A DNA stretch of 47,943 bases, from NCBI GenBank assembly GCA_026224805.1, contig JAMFRN010000067.1, positions 1 through 47,943 of the forward strand, in the 5' to 3' direction. Below the pieces are notes generated by a model. The model was given only the letters and a program-made list of their open reading frames with translations. It was not told where the DNA came from and did no database searches. Origin of the DNA: Nevskia soli. GTDB taxonomy: Bacteria; Pseudomonadota; Gammaproteobacteria; Nevskiales; Nevskiaceae. Made by a program: the position numbers and the translations under genes. Within the stretch, counting starts at the first letter, position 1; the number at the start of each line of letters is the position of its first letter. Of the stretch, positions 1 to 7,594 are shown in pieces.

Positions 1-339
1 ACCGTAATTGACGCCGCCGTAAAAGCCGACGTGCGGGCCCCAGTAGCCGCCATGCCAGAGGTAGACGCCATCGCCCCAGCCCCAGTAGCCGGGAGTCCAC
101 AGGAAGCCGGGCTGCGGCGCCAGCACCCAGGTGCCGGGCACCCAGAAATAGCCCTCGTCGCCGTAGGCCCAATAGCCGGGGGTCCAGATATAGCCATCGC
201 CGGGGCACAGGGGCTGCTCGTAGACCGGCAGCACCGGCGGCGCGATATTGATGGAAACGAAGATGCCGGCAAACACCGACAGCGGCGCAGCCAGCAGCGC
301 GACCGCGAGGCACAGGGAACGAATCATTTTTTTCGACAT
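1..339 (-). CDS. YXWGXW-repeat exported protein (3' end outside window)
   Basis: The frame opens with MSKKMIRSLCL, a positively charged hydrophobic signal peptide, followed by a proline-rich stretch. Then come repeated aromatic modules of the kind Y-x-W-x-P-G-Y-W (YIWTPGYW, YFWVPGTW, FLWTPGYWGW, YLWHGGYW), the YXWGXW/WXXGXW repeat family of exported bacterial proteins. An AAGGTG Shine-Dalgarno lies 5-10 bases before the ATG at 339. The coding frame runs off the window's left edge after 113 codons, so the C-terminus is unseen. It resembles the protein at 3724-4032 in plan (signal peptide, IDLDIAPP/INIAPP motif, aromatic repeats), so the two are probably paralogues. The family has no established biochemical role; an envelope location is inferred. 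Confidence 0.85.
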   Translation of the reverse strand, partial: MSKKMIRSLCLAVALLAAPLSVFAGIFVSINIAPPVLPVYEQPLCPGDGYIWTPGYWAYGDEGYFWVPGTWVLAPQPGFLWTPGYWGWGDGVYLWHGGYWGPHVGFYGGVNYG

Positions 340-879
340 GTCACGGCACCTTGCCCATCCGGGCGGCCTGCAAATATTTTCGCTGCAACGGTAATTCCAT
401 CATGCTGAACCAGGCATGAACAGCGCCTCGTCGCACTGCGGCAGCTGATAGAGCCCGCATGCGGCAACGCCGGGGCGCAAAATGCCTCGGGTAACTACGA
501 ACTGATTGATGCCCCCTGACGACCGCAAAGACGCTCGGCAAACCTGCCACAGCGGACGCGGAATGCGCAAGCACGGACACCGCGACACCGCCGTGAACAG
601 GAGCGAAGCCGCCGCTGAACATCCGGCGGAACCCCGTTGCCGTTGACCGTGTCACAACTACAGGCTGCCGCGGAAACGCCGGGGATGGCCCTCTTGAGCC
701 CGTCGCTGACGGAGTCCCCGAAGCGATCCACGTCCGCGGCAGCCCTGTTTGCGCCGGACTGGTAGTCCGGCGGCTGAACTGCTGGGCAGCTTGCGCCGCG
801 CTACTGCCACTCCGACAATGATTGCTTGCCCCAAAGGGTTGCCCCTCCACCCGGCGCAGCCCCTACCCAGAGGAAGACC
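340..879. other. 540-bp intergenic stretch
   Basis: This lies between two divergently transcribed exported-protein genes, so both promoters should be here. Open frames crossing it on both strands have no Shine-Dalgarno and no recognisable protein content, and I reject them. I see no convincing -35/-10 pair, repeat or structured RNA. Confidence 0.5.
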
Positions 880-1797
880 ATGCAGGCACACGGCTTTGTG
901 CGAAATCTGAGAATCTTGCTGATCGGGGCGTGCCCGATCGTGCTCGCCGCTTGCGGCGGCAACGACACCATCAGCGTTGGCGGCGGCGGCAGTAGCGGCA
1001 GCGGCGGCAGCTCCGCGTTTCACGGCACCTTCTTCGGCTATAGCGGCAACAGCGAGCTGATCTTCCCCACCACTCCGGCCCGGACCGACCTCGTGTTCGG
1101 CGTCCTGGCCAGCGACGGCAGGGGCTTTTTTGCCGACACCCAGACCCCGGACAGCCAGGCCATCTTCAACCTGAGTACCACTTCCAGCACCGGCAGCTCG
1201 GTGGTCAGCGGCTCTTTCGATGCCTACACGGCTGCTCAAAGCGCCTTGGGCGATGGCACCACCATTGCCCTGGGTGGCGGCCTGAGCGGCACCCTGTCAT
1301 CGACGACATCCGGCATCACCGAGGCGGCGCTGACTCTCAGCTACCCCAGCGGCTACAGCAACAGCGCGAGCATCATTCTCGACAATCCCGCACTGACGCC
1401 GACCGCCATCCAGACGGGCAGCTATGTCGCAACTGCCGGAGCGGCGGCAATCGCCAGTGCGGCGCTCTCAAGCAACGTTACCGACACGTATACGGTCAGC
1501 TTCACATCCGCGACGAGCTTCAACTTGTCGAGCGCCAGCGGCTGCAGCTTCGCCGGGTCGACGACAATCGCCGACGGCACCTACAACATCTATCTCCTCA
1601 GCGGCGTCACCGGCACCTGCCCGGGCACCAGCACCATCATACTGAGCGGACTGGCGAGCTTCCTGCCGGCAAGTGGGGGGCATTCACCGCTGGGGGGCGC
1701 CCTGGCACAAAACACCCTGGTGCTGGAGCTCGATGACAGTCAGAGCAGCAATGGCACGTCCAAATATGCGCTCGCCCTGGTAGCGACCCAGCAGTAG
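880..1797 (+). CDS. Gly/Ser/Thr-rich lipoprotein of unknown function
   Basis: The 305-residue product starts at the ATG preceded by AGAGGAAG; longer in-frame starts have no ribosome site. Residues 1-24 are a lipoprotein signal ending in the lipobox LAAC, so an N-acylated cysteine is expected. A flexible Gly/Ser linker (about residues 30-46) follows. The remainder is rich in Ser, Thr, Gly and Ala with few charges and alternating hydrophobic residues, suggesting a beta-rich surface domain. I recognise no family. Two cysteines near residues 225 and 248 could form a disulfide. It stands alone between divergent and convergent genes. Confidence 0.8.
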   Translation: MQAHGFVRNLRILLIGACPIVLAACGGNDTISVGGGGSSGSGGSSAFHGTFFGYSGNSELIFPTTPARTDLVFGVLASDGRGFFADTQTPDSQAIFNLSTTSSTGSSVVSGSFDAYTAAQSALGDGTTIALGGGLSGTLSSTTSGITEAALTLSYPSGYSNSASIILDNPALTPTAIQTGSYVATAGAAAIASAALSSNVTDTYTVSFTSATSFNLSSASGCSFAGSTTIADGTYNIYLLSGVTGTCPGTSTIILSGLASFLPASGGHSPLGGALAQNTLVLELDDSQSSNGTSKYALALVATQQ

Positions 1798-1851
1798 TTG
1801 CGGATAGCGCACAGCGGCGTGCCGGAGGCGGCTACGCCGCTGCAACAGACT

Positions 1852-2256
1852 TCAGTCGAAGCGCACGCGGCGGTCGACGATATGCCAGCGCGGCACCTGG
1901 CCCGGGGCCGCGGGCGCCGGCGGCGGGGCGAACTCGACGCGCTGCCGGACCGAACGCAGGATCCGCTCCTGCTCCAGGCGCAGCTGCGGGTCGACACCGA
2001 TACCGTCCATCCAGGCCTTGCCGCTCGCGGTCAGGGCGACCGAAGGGTTCCTGGGATCCGCGTTCAAATCCAGACTGCCGTCTTCCAGCATTTCGTTGAG
2101 CCCGGTGGAGAGATCGTCTCCGCGCAGTCCCAGCTGGGTCCAGGCCACCATTAGCACGGTCAGCAGAACCGGCGCCCCGACCTGGTCCGCATGGCATTGC
2201 CGGATCAAATGGAGTATCGCCGTCTTGCGGGTCAACGCGGTGATCGCCTGTGTCAT
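1852..2256 (-). CDS. Hypothetical 134-residue cytoplasmic protein
   Basis: The frame was called from MTQAITALTRK because the extension upstream of it (to 2352) has a composition unlike a real N-terminus. The first half is predicted helical (AILHLIRQCHADQ, VLLTVLMVAWTQLG) and has the look of a small winged-helix or helix-turn-helix protein. The C-terminus is proline-rich (APPPAPAAPG) and ends in a basic strand. There is no signal peptide. I do not recognise the family. No strong Shine-Dalgarno is seen, and it faces the lipoprotein gene at 880-1797 tail to tail. An alternative is a longer product starting at 2352. Confidence 0.6.
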   Translation of the reverse strand: MTQAITALTRKTAILHLIRQCHADQVGAPVLLTVLMVAWTQLGLRGDDLSTGLNEMLEDGSLDLNADPRNPSVALTASGKAWMDGIGVDPQLRLEQERILRSVRQRVEFAPPPAPAAPGQVPRWHIVDRRVRFD

Positions 2257-2485
2257 ACGCGAATCTGCTGTGGCCGGGCCAGTGCCTACTATAAACGCCC
2301 GGCCGCCAGCCGGGCACCATTGCAGCATCCACGGCACGGCGGGCACCGGCACACGGGAGTAGACTCGAAACTGACACGGAAGGGCCTGGCTCAGGCAGGC
2401 TGGACATTCCGGGGAAATGTGAACTGGTTCGCTGACGGATCATGACCGCACCCGCATATTGTGCAGCTTGTGCCAGGGGGCTCGC

Positions 2486-2800
2486 ATGGAAAGACAGGAA
2501 CGAGCTCAGTTATTGCTCGAACAAGAAGAAACCGAAACGCAGATCCGCGAGTTGCGCTCCGCCCTGCAGCATGCGGGCAGGATACTTGCCGCCATGGGCG
2601 ACGCCCTGGCGCGATCTCCGGAAAGCACCACGTTTGCCAATGCGCCGCCGCCACTGGGACATATGCCGCTGCAGCTGATGCATTCCAAGCCGTTCGACTG
2701 GAATTCGATTCCGGACAAGATCGCGGTGGCGCAGAAAATCCAGGCGCTGCGCGAACTGCATGAAAAGCTGGCGGGCATCCAGCGGCGGCTGAAGCGTTAA
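2486..2800 (+). CDS. Small coiled-coil protein, hypothetical
   Basis: The 104-residue product begins at ATG 2486, five bases after a GGGGG ribosome-binding stretch. Residues 1-40 (MERQERAQLLLEQEETETQI onward) are a charged amphipathic helix typical of a coiled coil. A Pro/Ala segment and a second helical stretch (ALRELHEKLAGIQRRLKR) follow. There are no cysteines or metal motifs and no signal peptide. The family is not recognised. It ends 66 bases before the glycosylase gene on the same strand, so the two may be co-transcribed. Confidence 0.7.
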   Translation: MERQERAQLLLEQEETETQIRELRSALQHAGRILAAMGDALARSPESTTFANAPPPLGHMPLQLMHSKPFDWNSIPDKIAVAQKIQALRELHEKLAGIQRRLKR

Positions 2801-2866
2801 CCCGGTTCGGCCCGCGGCCAAGCCGCTAAACTGTGACCGTTCAGGCACCGGGAAATCATCCAGCGC

Positions 2867-3412
2867 ATGCTGCCGCGCAGCTTCTATGACCGCGACCCCA
2901 TCGAGGTGGCGCGCGAACTGTTGGGCAAGCATCTGGTCCTGCGCATCGACGGGGTGGAGCGGGTGGGCCGCATCGTCGAAACGGAAGCCTACCTGGGCCC
3001 GCATGACCTGGCGGCGCACTCGGCACGGGGCCGCACGCCGCGTACCGAAGTGATGTTCGGACCGCCGGGCCATGCCTATGTGTATCTGATCTACGGCGTG
3101 CACAATTGCATGAACGTGGTCACCCAGGCGGAAGGCCAGGCCTCGGCGGTGCTGCTGCGTGCGCTGCAGCCGGTGCGCAATCTCGACGCACATACACGCG
3201 GCCCGGGCCTGCTATGCAAGGCCATGGGCATCGACCGCCGGCTGAGCGGCCACGACCTGCTCAGTGCGGAATTTCACCTCGCCGAACCCGAAGCGGCGGA
3301 ACGCATCGTCATCGTGCGGCGGCCCCGCATCGGCGTGGATTACGCCGGCCACTGGGCGAAGCGGCTGCTGCGCTTCTATATCCGCGGCAACACCTGGATT
3401 TCACGCCCTTAA
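2867..3412 (+). CDS. mpg: 3-methyladenine DNA glycosylase (AAG/Mpg family)
   Basis: This 181-residue protein is a monofunctional base-excision glycosylase that removes alkylated purines such as 3-methyladenine and hypoxanthine. By comparison with human AAG, residues 38-42 (ETEAY) hold the catalytic glutamate (E40) and Y42. H51 matches the stacking histidine, Y73 and Y76 in YVYLIYG match the DNA-intercalating and stacking tyrosines, and N83 closes the pocket. Length is normal for bacterial members (about 180-210). The run RGPGLLCKAMGI is the conserved later motif. It lies just downstream of the coiled-coil gene; no alkylation-response operator is seen. Confidence 0.95.
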   Translation: MLPRSFYDRDPIEVARELLGKHLVLRIDGVERVGRIVETEAYLGPHDLAAHSARGRTPRTEVMFGPPGHAYVYLIYGVHNCMNVVTQAEGQASAVLLRALQPVRNLDAHTRGPGLLCKAMGIDRRLSGHDLLSAEFHLAEPEAAERIVIVRRPRIGVDYAGHWAKRLLRFYIRGNTWISRP

Positions 3413-3533
3413 ATGGTGCGGACTGCGCCGAATTTCTGTTTACATTTGTTAACCCGCAGCAATTGCGGGGTTCAGAGGGCATTCAGGCGCGCGGCGTAAG
3501 GTGGATGGCGTATCACCAAGCAGGAGAAACGTC

Positions 3534-3644
3534 ATGCGCAACCTGATACGAATGCTGATTCTGAGTACCGCGATCCTCGCCTCCGGCTGTGTCGTCGTGC
3601 CGGTTGGCCCCGGCTATCACTGCGGCTACTACCACTGCCGTTGA
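3534..3644 (+). CDS. 36-residue lipoprotein
   Basis: A very short gene starting at an ATG seven bases after AGGAG. The product reads as a complete lipoprotein signal (MRNLIRMLILSTAILASGC, lipobox ASGC). The mature part is only 18 residues, rich in Gly, Tyr, His and Cys (GYHCGYYHCR). It precedes the YXWGXW-repeat gene at 3724 by 79 bases on the same strand and may be co-expressed with it. The two His-x-x-x-Cys-like clusters could bind metal, but this is only a guess. The ribosome site and perfect lipobox make a chance ORF unlikely. Confidence 0.7.
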   Translation: MRNLIRMLILSTAILASGCVVVPVGPGYHCGYYHCR

Positions 3645-3723
3645 TTGACCGCCGTCAGGCGGATGCCGACCAGGCGCGTTCAAGCCCGGTCCCCTTGATC
3701 TCCATGGAAGAAGGAACTACCAC

Positions 3724-4032
3724 ATGAAACACACCAAACTGATTGTCGCCTCGCTGCTGCTCGCCGGCGGCCTCACCCTGCCGGCGCTGAGCCAGGCCGG
3801 CGTGGCCATCGACCTCGACATCGCCCCGCCCGCCGCGGTGGTGGAAACCCCGCCCCCGGCCCCGCAACCCGGCTATGTCTGGGCCGCGGGTTACTGGAAC
3901 TGGGAAGGCGGCCGCCATGTCTGGGTGCCCGGCCATTACATGGCGCCGCACCCGGGCCATCACTGGGTGGCCGACCACTGGGAACAGCGCGGCCCCCATT
4001 ACCACTATCAGCCGGGGCATTGGGAACGCTGA
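3724..4032 (+). CDS. YXWGXW-repeat exported protein
   Basis: The 102-residue protein has a signal peptide (residues 1-26, cleavage near SQAG). A short acidic/proline segment (IDLDIAPPAAVVETPPPAP) follows, then aromatic repeats (YVWAAGYWNW, HVWVPGHY, HHWVADHW, YHYQPGHW) typical of the YXWGXW family. The late repeats are rich in histidine. An AAGAAGGA Shine-Dalgarno precedes the ATG. A strong terminator follows 22 bases after the stop. It is a probable paralogue of the partial gene at 1-339. Function is not established for the family; an envelope location is likely. Confidence 0.88.
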   Translation: MKHTKLIVASLLLAGGLTLPALSQAGVAIDLDIAPPAAVVETPPPAPQPGYVWAAGYWNWEGGRHVWVPGHYMAPHPGHHWVADHWEQRGPHYHYQPGHWER

Positions 4033-4054
4033 AGTCCTGGCGCAGCAGTAACGA

Positions 4055-4083
4055 CGAAGGGCCGCCACGGCGGCCCTTCGTTT
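4055..4083 (+). terminator. Rho-independent terminator after the YXWGXW gene
   Basis: An inverted repeat with 12-base arms, cgaagggccgcc (4055-4066) and its complement (4069-4080), is followed by TTT. It sits just downstream of the stop at 4032. It also lies between convergent genes, and the minus-strand reading could halt the lipoprotein gene at 4126. Confidence 0.85.
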
Positions 4084-4125
4084 ACCTGGACTCCGGCACT
4101 TGCAGCGACGGCCGCCGCGCCGCAC

Positions 4126-4563
4126 TCAGATTCTCTGGCAGAACCCATAAATGCTGGCGGCGTGCTCGGCCTGCTGCTTTTGCGGCAGCGACAGCTCGCA
4201 ACTGAGGCTGAGATACGCCGGTGGATAATCCAGTTTGGCCATGCTGTAGCCGACATAGGTATGCCCCTGGTAGGCAATACACAGGGTCCAGCTGGCGTAG
4301 CGCGGGTCCGGATAGACCCATTCTGGCTGCTGCGTCTCCGGCAAGGTGAACACACCCCGGTTCGCCATCTGGGCATCCGCCGGCGTGTCGCCGCAGCGGC
4401 CAGTGTCTTCGCCCCGGGCGATGAAGATCTGCGCATCGGATACCGGCCGGCCATGGTCGAGCAGATGCCCCTGGATCTGCGGGCTGAGCCGCGCCATGGT
4501 GGCGTAGCAGCCCGACAGGCCCGCGATCGCGGCCAACAGGGAACAGCGGGCGATTCGATTCAT
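4126..4563 (-). CDS. Lipoprotein, hypothetical (145 residues)
   Basis: The N-terminus MNRIARCSLLAAIAGLSGC is a lipoprotein signal with lipobox LSGC, so the protein should be anchored to a membrane through Cys19. The mature part has a strand-rich centre (QIQGHLLDHGRPVSDAQIFI) resembling Ig-like or carboxypeptidase-regulatory folds, in which a short beta domain carries a variable loop. Four further cysteines (positions 57, 94, 122, 142) could form two disulfides in the periplasm. No precise family is assigned. It is convergent with the YXWGXW gene across a shared terminator. Confidence 0.8.
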   Translation of the reverse strand: MNRIARCSLLAAIAGLSGCYATMARLSPQIQGHLLDHGRPVSDAQIFIARGEDTGRCGDTPADAQMANRGVFTLPETQQPEWVYPDPRYASWTLCIAYQGHTYVGYSMAKLDYPPAYLSLSCELSLPQKQQAEHAASIYGFCQRI

Positions 4564-4766
4564 GGTGCCTGCGCGCGGTTTGACGGATCGCCCCTATCCC
4601 AACCCGGCGCCTCCGCCTGGGAGGGATTTTGGGCCGTCATCCCGCCGCTTTCCCGGCTCGTCACAGGGCCATGGCGGTTCGTCCCATAGCGCTCGCCGGC
4701 CGGATTCGATGCCTTTAACGTGGACAGCGTCCACGACGGACGCACCGGCCAGTCCAAGGCAAAGCC

Positions 4767-5246
4767 ATGAAGCAGCGCATTTCAGCCCTGTCGATTCTCG
4801 TTCTTTGCGGCACCTTCGGCGTGGTCTTCGACGGCCAGGCCCAGATGCCGCAGGACTGCGGCAAATCAGCGGCTTTCACCATCATCGGCGCCCGCGTATT
4901 CGATGGCGAGCGCTGGCTGCCGCAGGGCACCCAGGTGCGCGTGCAGCATGGCCTGGTGCTGGCGGTCGGTCCCGACGTCGGCCTGGCGCGCGGCGGCACG
5001 GTCATCGACGGCACCGGCAAGAGCCTGCTGCCGGAACAGCCCGAAGCGGCAGCCGACAATGCGGCGGGCGCTTCGCTGGCGGACAAGGTGCAGAGCGGGC
5101 ACGGCGCCATCGTCACCGGCGCCCATGCCGACCTGCGCCTGGTCGATGGCGACAGCAGCCAGGACTGGAGCGGCCTCGGCGCGATCAGCGCACGCTGGAA
5201 GAACGGCATGCTGGTGGCGCACCGCAGTTCGGCGAAGAAAATCTAG
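4767..5246 (+). CDS. Exported amidohydrolase relic lacking the catalytic barrel
   Basis: The 159-residue product has a signal peptide (cleavage near GQA, residue 25). Residues 36-89 (AFTIIGARVFDGERWLP through IDGTGKSLLP) match the N-terminal beta-sandwich lobe of metal-dependent amidohydrolases, up to the point where the HxH metal motif should start. Residues 108-152 (GAIVTGAHADLRLVDGD, then ISARWKNGMLV) match the C-terminal lobe of the same composite sandwich. The roughly 300-residue TIM barrel with all metal ligands is absent and an 18-residue linker replaces it. The reading frame is intact with ordinary codon use, so it may be a stable binding module or a recent in-frame deletion. No hydrolase activity is expected. 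Confidence 0.75.
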   Translation: MKQRISALSILVLCGTFGVVFDGQAQMPQDCGKSAAFTIIGARVFDGERWLPQGTQVRVQHGLVLAVGPDVGLARGGTVIDGTGKSLLPEQPEAAADNAAGASLADKVQSGHGAIVTGAHADLRLVDGDSSQDWSGLGAISARWKNGMLVAHRSSAKKI

Positions 5247-5297
5247 GCTGGCGTCGCCCAGGCCCCTGCGACCAGCCAGGATAATCGGCCGCGGATT

Positions 5298-5915
5298 CTA
5301 GCTCGCCGGACAGCCCGATCCGTTGCCCTGCTGCGCCGCGCCGAGTCCTGCCGCGATCTGCGCGGCGAGTTGCGCCACCGCCCGCTGATGCCCTTCGACC
5401 AGGGCCGGGTATCCCGCCTGCACGGTTTCGGAGATGCTGCTGCCGCAGGTCAGGGCGATGGCCTGATCGCCGGCGCGCCGCAGCGTCCACACCGTGTCGA
5501 TGCGGGCATAGGCGCCGAGAGCAGATTCGAAGCGCTGCACCTTGACGTTGATGCGCCAGACCGGCAAGCCCGGCGCGGTGCCGCCGCCAGGCAGGCCGTA
5601 GACATCGCGGGCGCCGAGCTGACGGCTCAGATCGGCGGACAGGGCATCGCGGATTTCGTCGCCCAGCGGCGCGATCCAGCGCCGCGTGTCCACCGGCACC
5701 ATCTCGCTGCCGCCGGTGCGCACCACCAGCTGCGGTGTGGAAACCTGCGGCGGCAGATCGACCGACTGCACCTCGATCTGGAACGGGGCGGACGTCGCTT
5801 GCGCGGCGGCCGGCGGCTGCAGGGTATAGAACTGCGTCGGCGTCGAGCTGCAGGCGGCCAGCGCCAGCAGGGAACAAGCAAGGGCGGCAACGGCGGCTTT
5901 GTTGGTCATGGTCAT
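5298..5915 (-). CDS. pqiC: PqiC-type lipoprotein of the Pqi lipid-transport complex
   Basis: This 205-residue lipoprotein (signal with lipobox LAAC) starts TPTQFYTLQPP after the anchor, the hallmark of the PqiC/YmbA ABC-transport auxiliary family. Known PqiC sits in the outer membrane and docks with the PqiB tunnel. Its ATG is separated from the pqiB stop by one base, so the two are translationally coupled. It is the last gene of pqiA-pqiB-pqiC. A second in-frame ATG two codons on is an equally good start. The glycine-rich C-terminus ends NGSGCPAS. Confidence 0.9.
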   Translation of the reverse strand: MTMTNKAAVAALACSLLALAACSSTPTQFYTLQPPAAAQATSAPFQIEVQSVDLPPQVSTPQLVVRTGGSEMVPVDTRRWIAPLGDEIRDALSADLSRQLGARDVYGLPGGGTAPGLPVWRINVKVQRFESALGAYARIDTVWTLRRAGDQAIALTCGSSISETVQAGYPALVEGHQRAVAQLAAQIAAGLGAAQQGNGSGCPAS

Positions 5916-5916
5916 G

Positions 5917-7554
5917 TCATTTCCTGCCCGAATCGCCGGCCGGTTCCTGCTCGTTGGACTTGCCGCGGATCAGCGACTCCGGATGCTGCTCCAGGTAGTC
6001 CGCCAGGGACCGCAGCGACGCGGCGGCGCGGTTCACTTCCTCCAGTGTGCGTCGGGCATCCAGCTGCAGCGGCGCATCCGGCGAAGCCACGCTCTGATCC
6101 AGCGACTGCATCGCCTGCTGGGCGGCGTGCAGCGTGGCCTTGGCTTCCGGCGCAACCTCCTTGTCGAGCTGGGCCAGCAGGCTGTTGGCGCTCTTCAGCG
6201 TGGCGTTCAGGTTCTGGCCGATCTGATCGAACGGAATCTCGTCGAGCTTGTGCACGATGCTTTGCAGCTGCTCCTGCAACTGCTCCATGCTGCCTGGCGC
6301 GGTGGGAATGACCAGGGGCTTGGCCTCGGGGTCGAAGCTCACCGGCTTGGTGTTCTTGACGAATTCGAAGGCGATGAACAGTTGCCCGGTGATGATGTTG
6401 CCGGAGCGCAGCTGCGCCCGCAGGCCGCGCTCGACCATGCGACCCCACATCTGGTTAGCGCTGGTCTGGGTGCTCTTCTCCAGGGCGCGCATCGACTTCA
6501 TCGCCGCGCCGAGGCGGTCCGGATAGACGTCGGCGGTGACGTCCGTGAAGAAATCCTTCTTCACCGGATCGAATTGCAGCTCGATCGACTTCACCGTGCC
6601 GAAATTGATGCCGTGAAAATCCACCGGCGCGCCGGTGGAAAGTCCGCGCACCGATTGATCGAAGTGCATCAGCACTTCGACCGACAGGCCGTCCGGCGGC
6701 GCCAGCGCCAGACCCTGATCGGAATACAGGTGAAAATCCGCCTTGTCCGCAGCGGGCTGGCCTGGGTTCTTGTCGTCGAAGACCTGGAAGGCGACGCCGC
6801 CGGCGATGACCGTGGCGAGGGATTGCGTATTGAGTTTGAGCCCCGTGGCATTGAGCGAAAGATCGACGCCGCTGGCGTTCCAGAAGCGCGTATTGTCGGT
6901 GACCAGCTGATCGTGCGGTGCATCGACGAAGACCTGCACGGTCACGTGCTTGCCGTCGGCATCGAGGTCGGATTCCACCACCTTGCCTACCGCAACACGG
7001 TGATAGTAGAGGGGTGAGCCGATGGCCAGGGAGCCGGCATCCTCGGTGTGCAACATGAACAGCTTGCCTTTCATGTCGTGCGTCACCGGCGGCGGCTGTT
7101 CCAGGCCGATATAGCTGTCCTTTTCGTGGTCCGAGGTGCCGATGTCGACACCGATATAAGCGCCGGAAAGCAGGGTATCGATGCCCGACACGCCATTGAT
7201 GCCGATGCGCGGCCGCTCCACCCAGAAGCGCGAGTCCTCCACCGCCAGGCTGGAGGCGTCCTTCTTGATATCGACGATGGCGATGATGTGGGTATGGTCG
7301 CGGGTCAGGGTGATGCGCTTGACCTTGCCCACCACCACGTTCTTGTAGCGTACTTCAGTCTTGCCCGCTTCCAGCCCTTCCGCGGTCTCGAAGCTGATGG
7401 TGATGGTCGGCCCCGCTTCGAGATAGGTGCGCACCACCAGCACCAGCCCGGCCAGGACCGCCACGATCGGCACCAGCCAGATCAGCGAAAAGCTCCAGCG
7501 GTGCTGGCGCCGCAGTTGCGGCTCGGGCAGGTCGTCTAGTTCGCGTTCGGTCAT
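5917..7554 (-). CDS. pqiB: PqiB, MCE-domain lipid-transport protein
   Basis: The 545-residue protein is close in length to E. coli PqiB (546). Residues 20-42 (SLIWLVPIVAVLAGLVLVV) are the single inner-membrane anchor. Three MCE domains follow: the first from about residue 48 (TISFETAEGLEAGKTEVRYK), the second from about 165, the third from about 290. The C-terminal 120 residues are long amphipathic helices (LQEQLQSIVHKLDEIPFDQI). In E. coli PqiB forms a hexameric syringe across the periplasm that carries phospholipid between membranes. It lies 40 bases after pqiA and is coupled to pqiC. Confidence 0.96.
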   Translation of the reverse strand: MTERELDDLPEPQLRRQHRWSFSLIWLVPIVAVLAGLVLVVRTYLEAGPTITISFETAEGLEAGKTEVRYKNVVVGKVKRITLTRDHTHIIAIVDIKKDASSLAVEDSRFWVERPRIGINGVSGIDTLLSGAYIGVDIGTSDHEKDSYIGLEQPPPVTHDMKGKLFMLHTEDAGSLAIGSPLYYHRVAVGKVVESDLDADGKHVTVQVFVDAPHDQLVTDNTRFWNASGVDLSLNATGLKLNTQSLATVIAGGVAFQVFDDKNPGQPAADKADFHLYSDQGLALAPPDGLSVEVLMHFDQSVRGLSTGAPVDFHGINFGTVKSIELQFDPVKKDFFTDVTADVYPDRLGAAMKSMRALEKSTQTSANQMWGRMVERGLRAQLRSGNIITGQLFIAFEFVKNTKPVSFDPEAKPLVIPTAPGSMEQLQEQLQSIVHKLDEIPFDQIGQNLNATLKSANSLLAQLDKEVAPEAKATLHAAQQAMQSLDQSVASPDAPLQLDARRTLEEVNRAAASLRSLADYLEQHPESLIRGKSNEQEPAGDSGRK

Positions 7555-7594
7555 ATTCTTGGCATCGCGCCGGATTTCGGTTTGGACGGCACTT

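Noticed and set aside
341-850. 169-codon minus-strand ORF between the two exported-protein genes
   Set aside because: Ser/Arg-rich, no ribosome site, and it overlaps the 5' end region of the adjacent gene; treated as non-coding.
5899-7017. Long open frame (372 codons) on the plus strand opposite pqiB
   Set aside because: Shadow frame caused by high GC; the minus strand encodes clear MCE domains.
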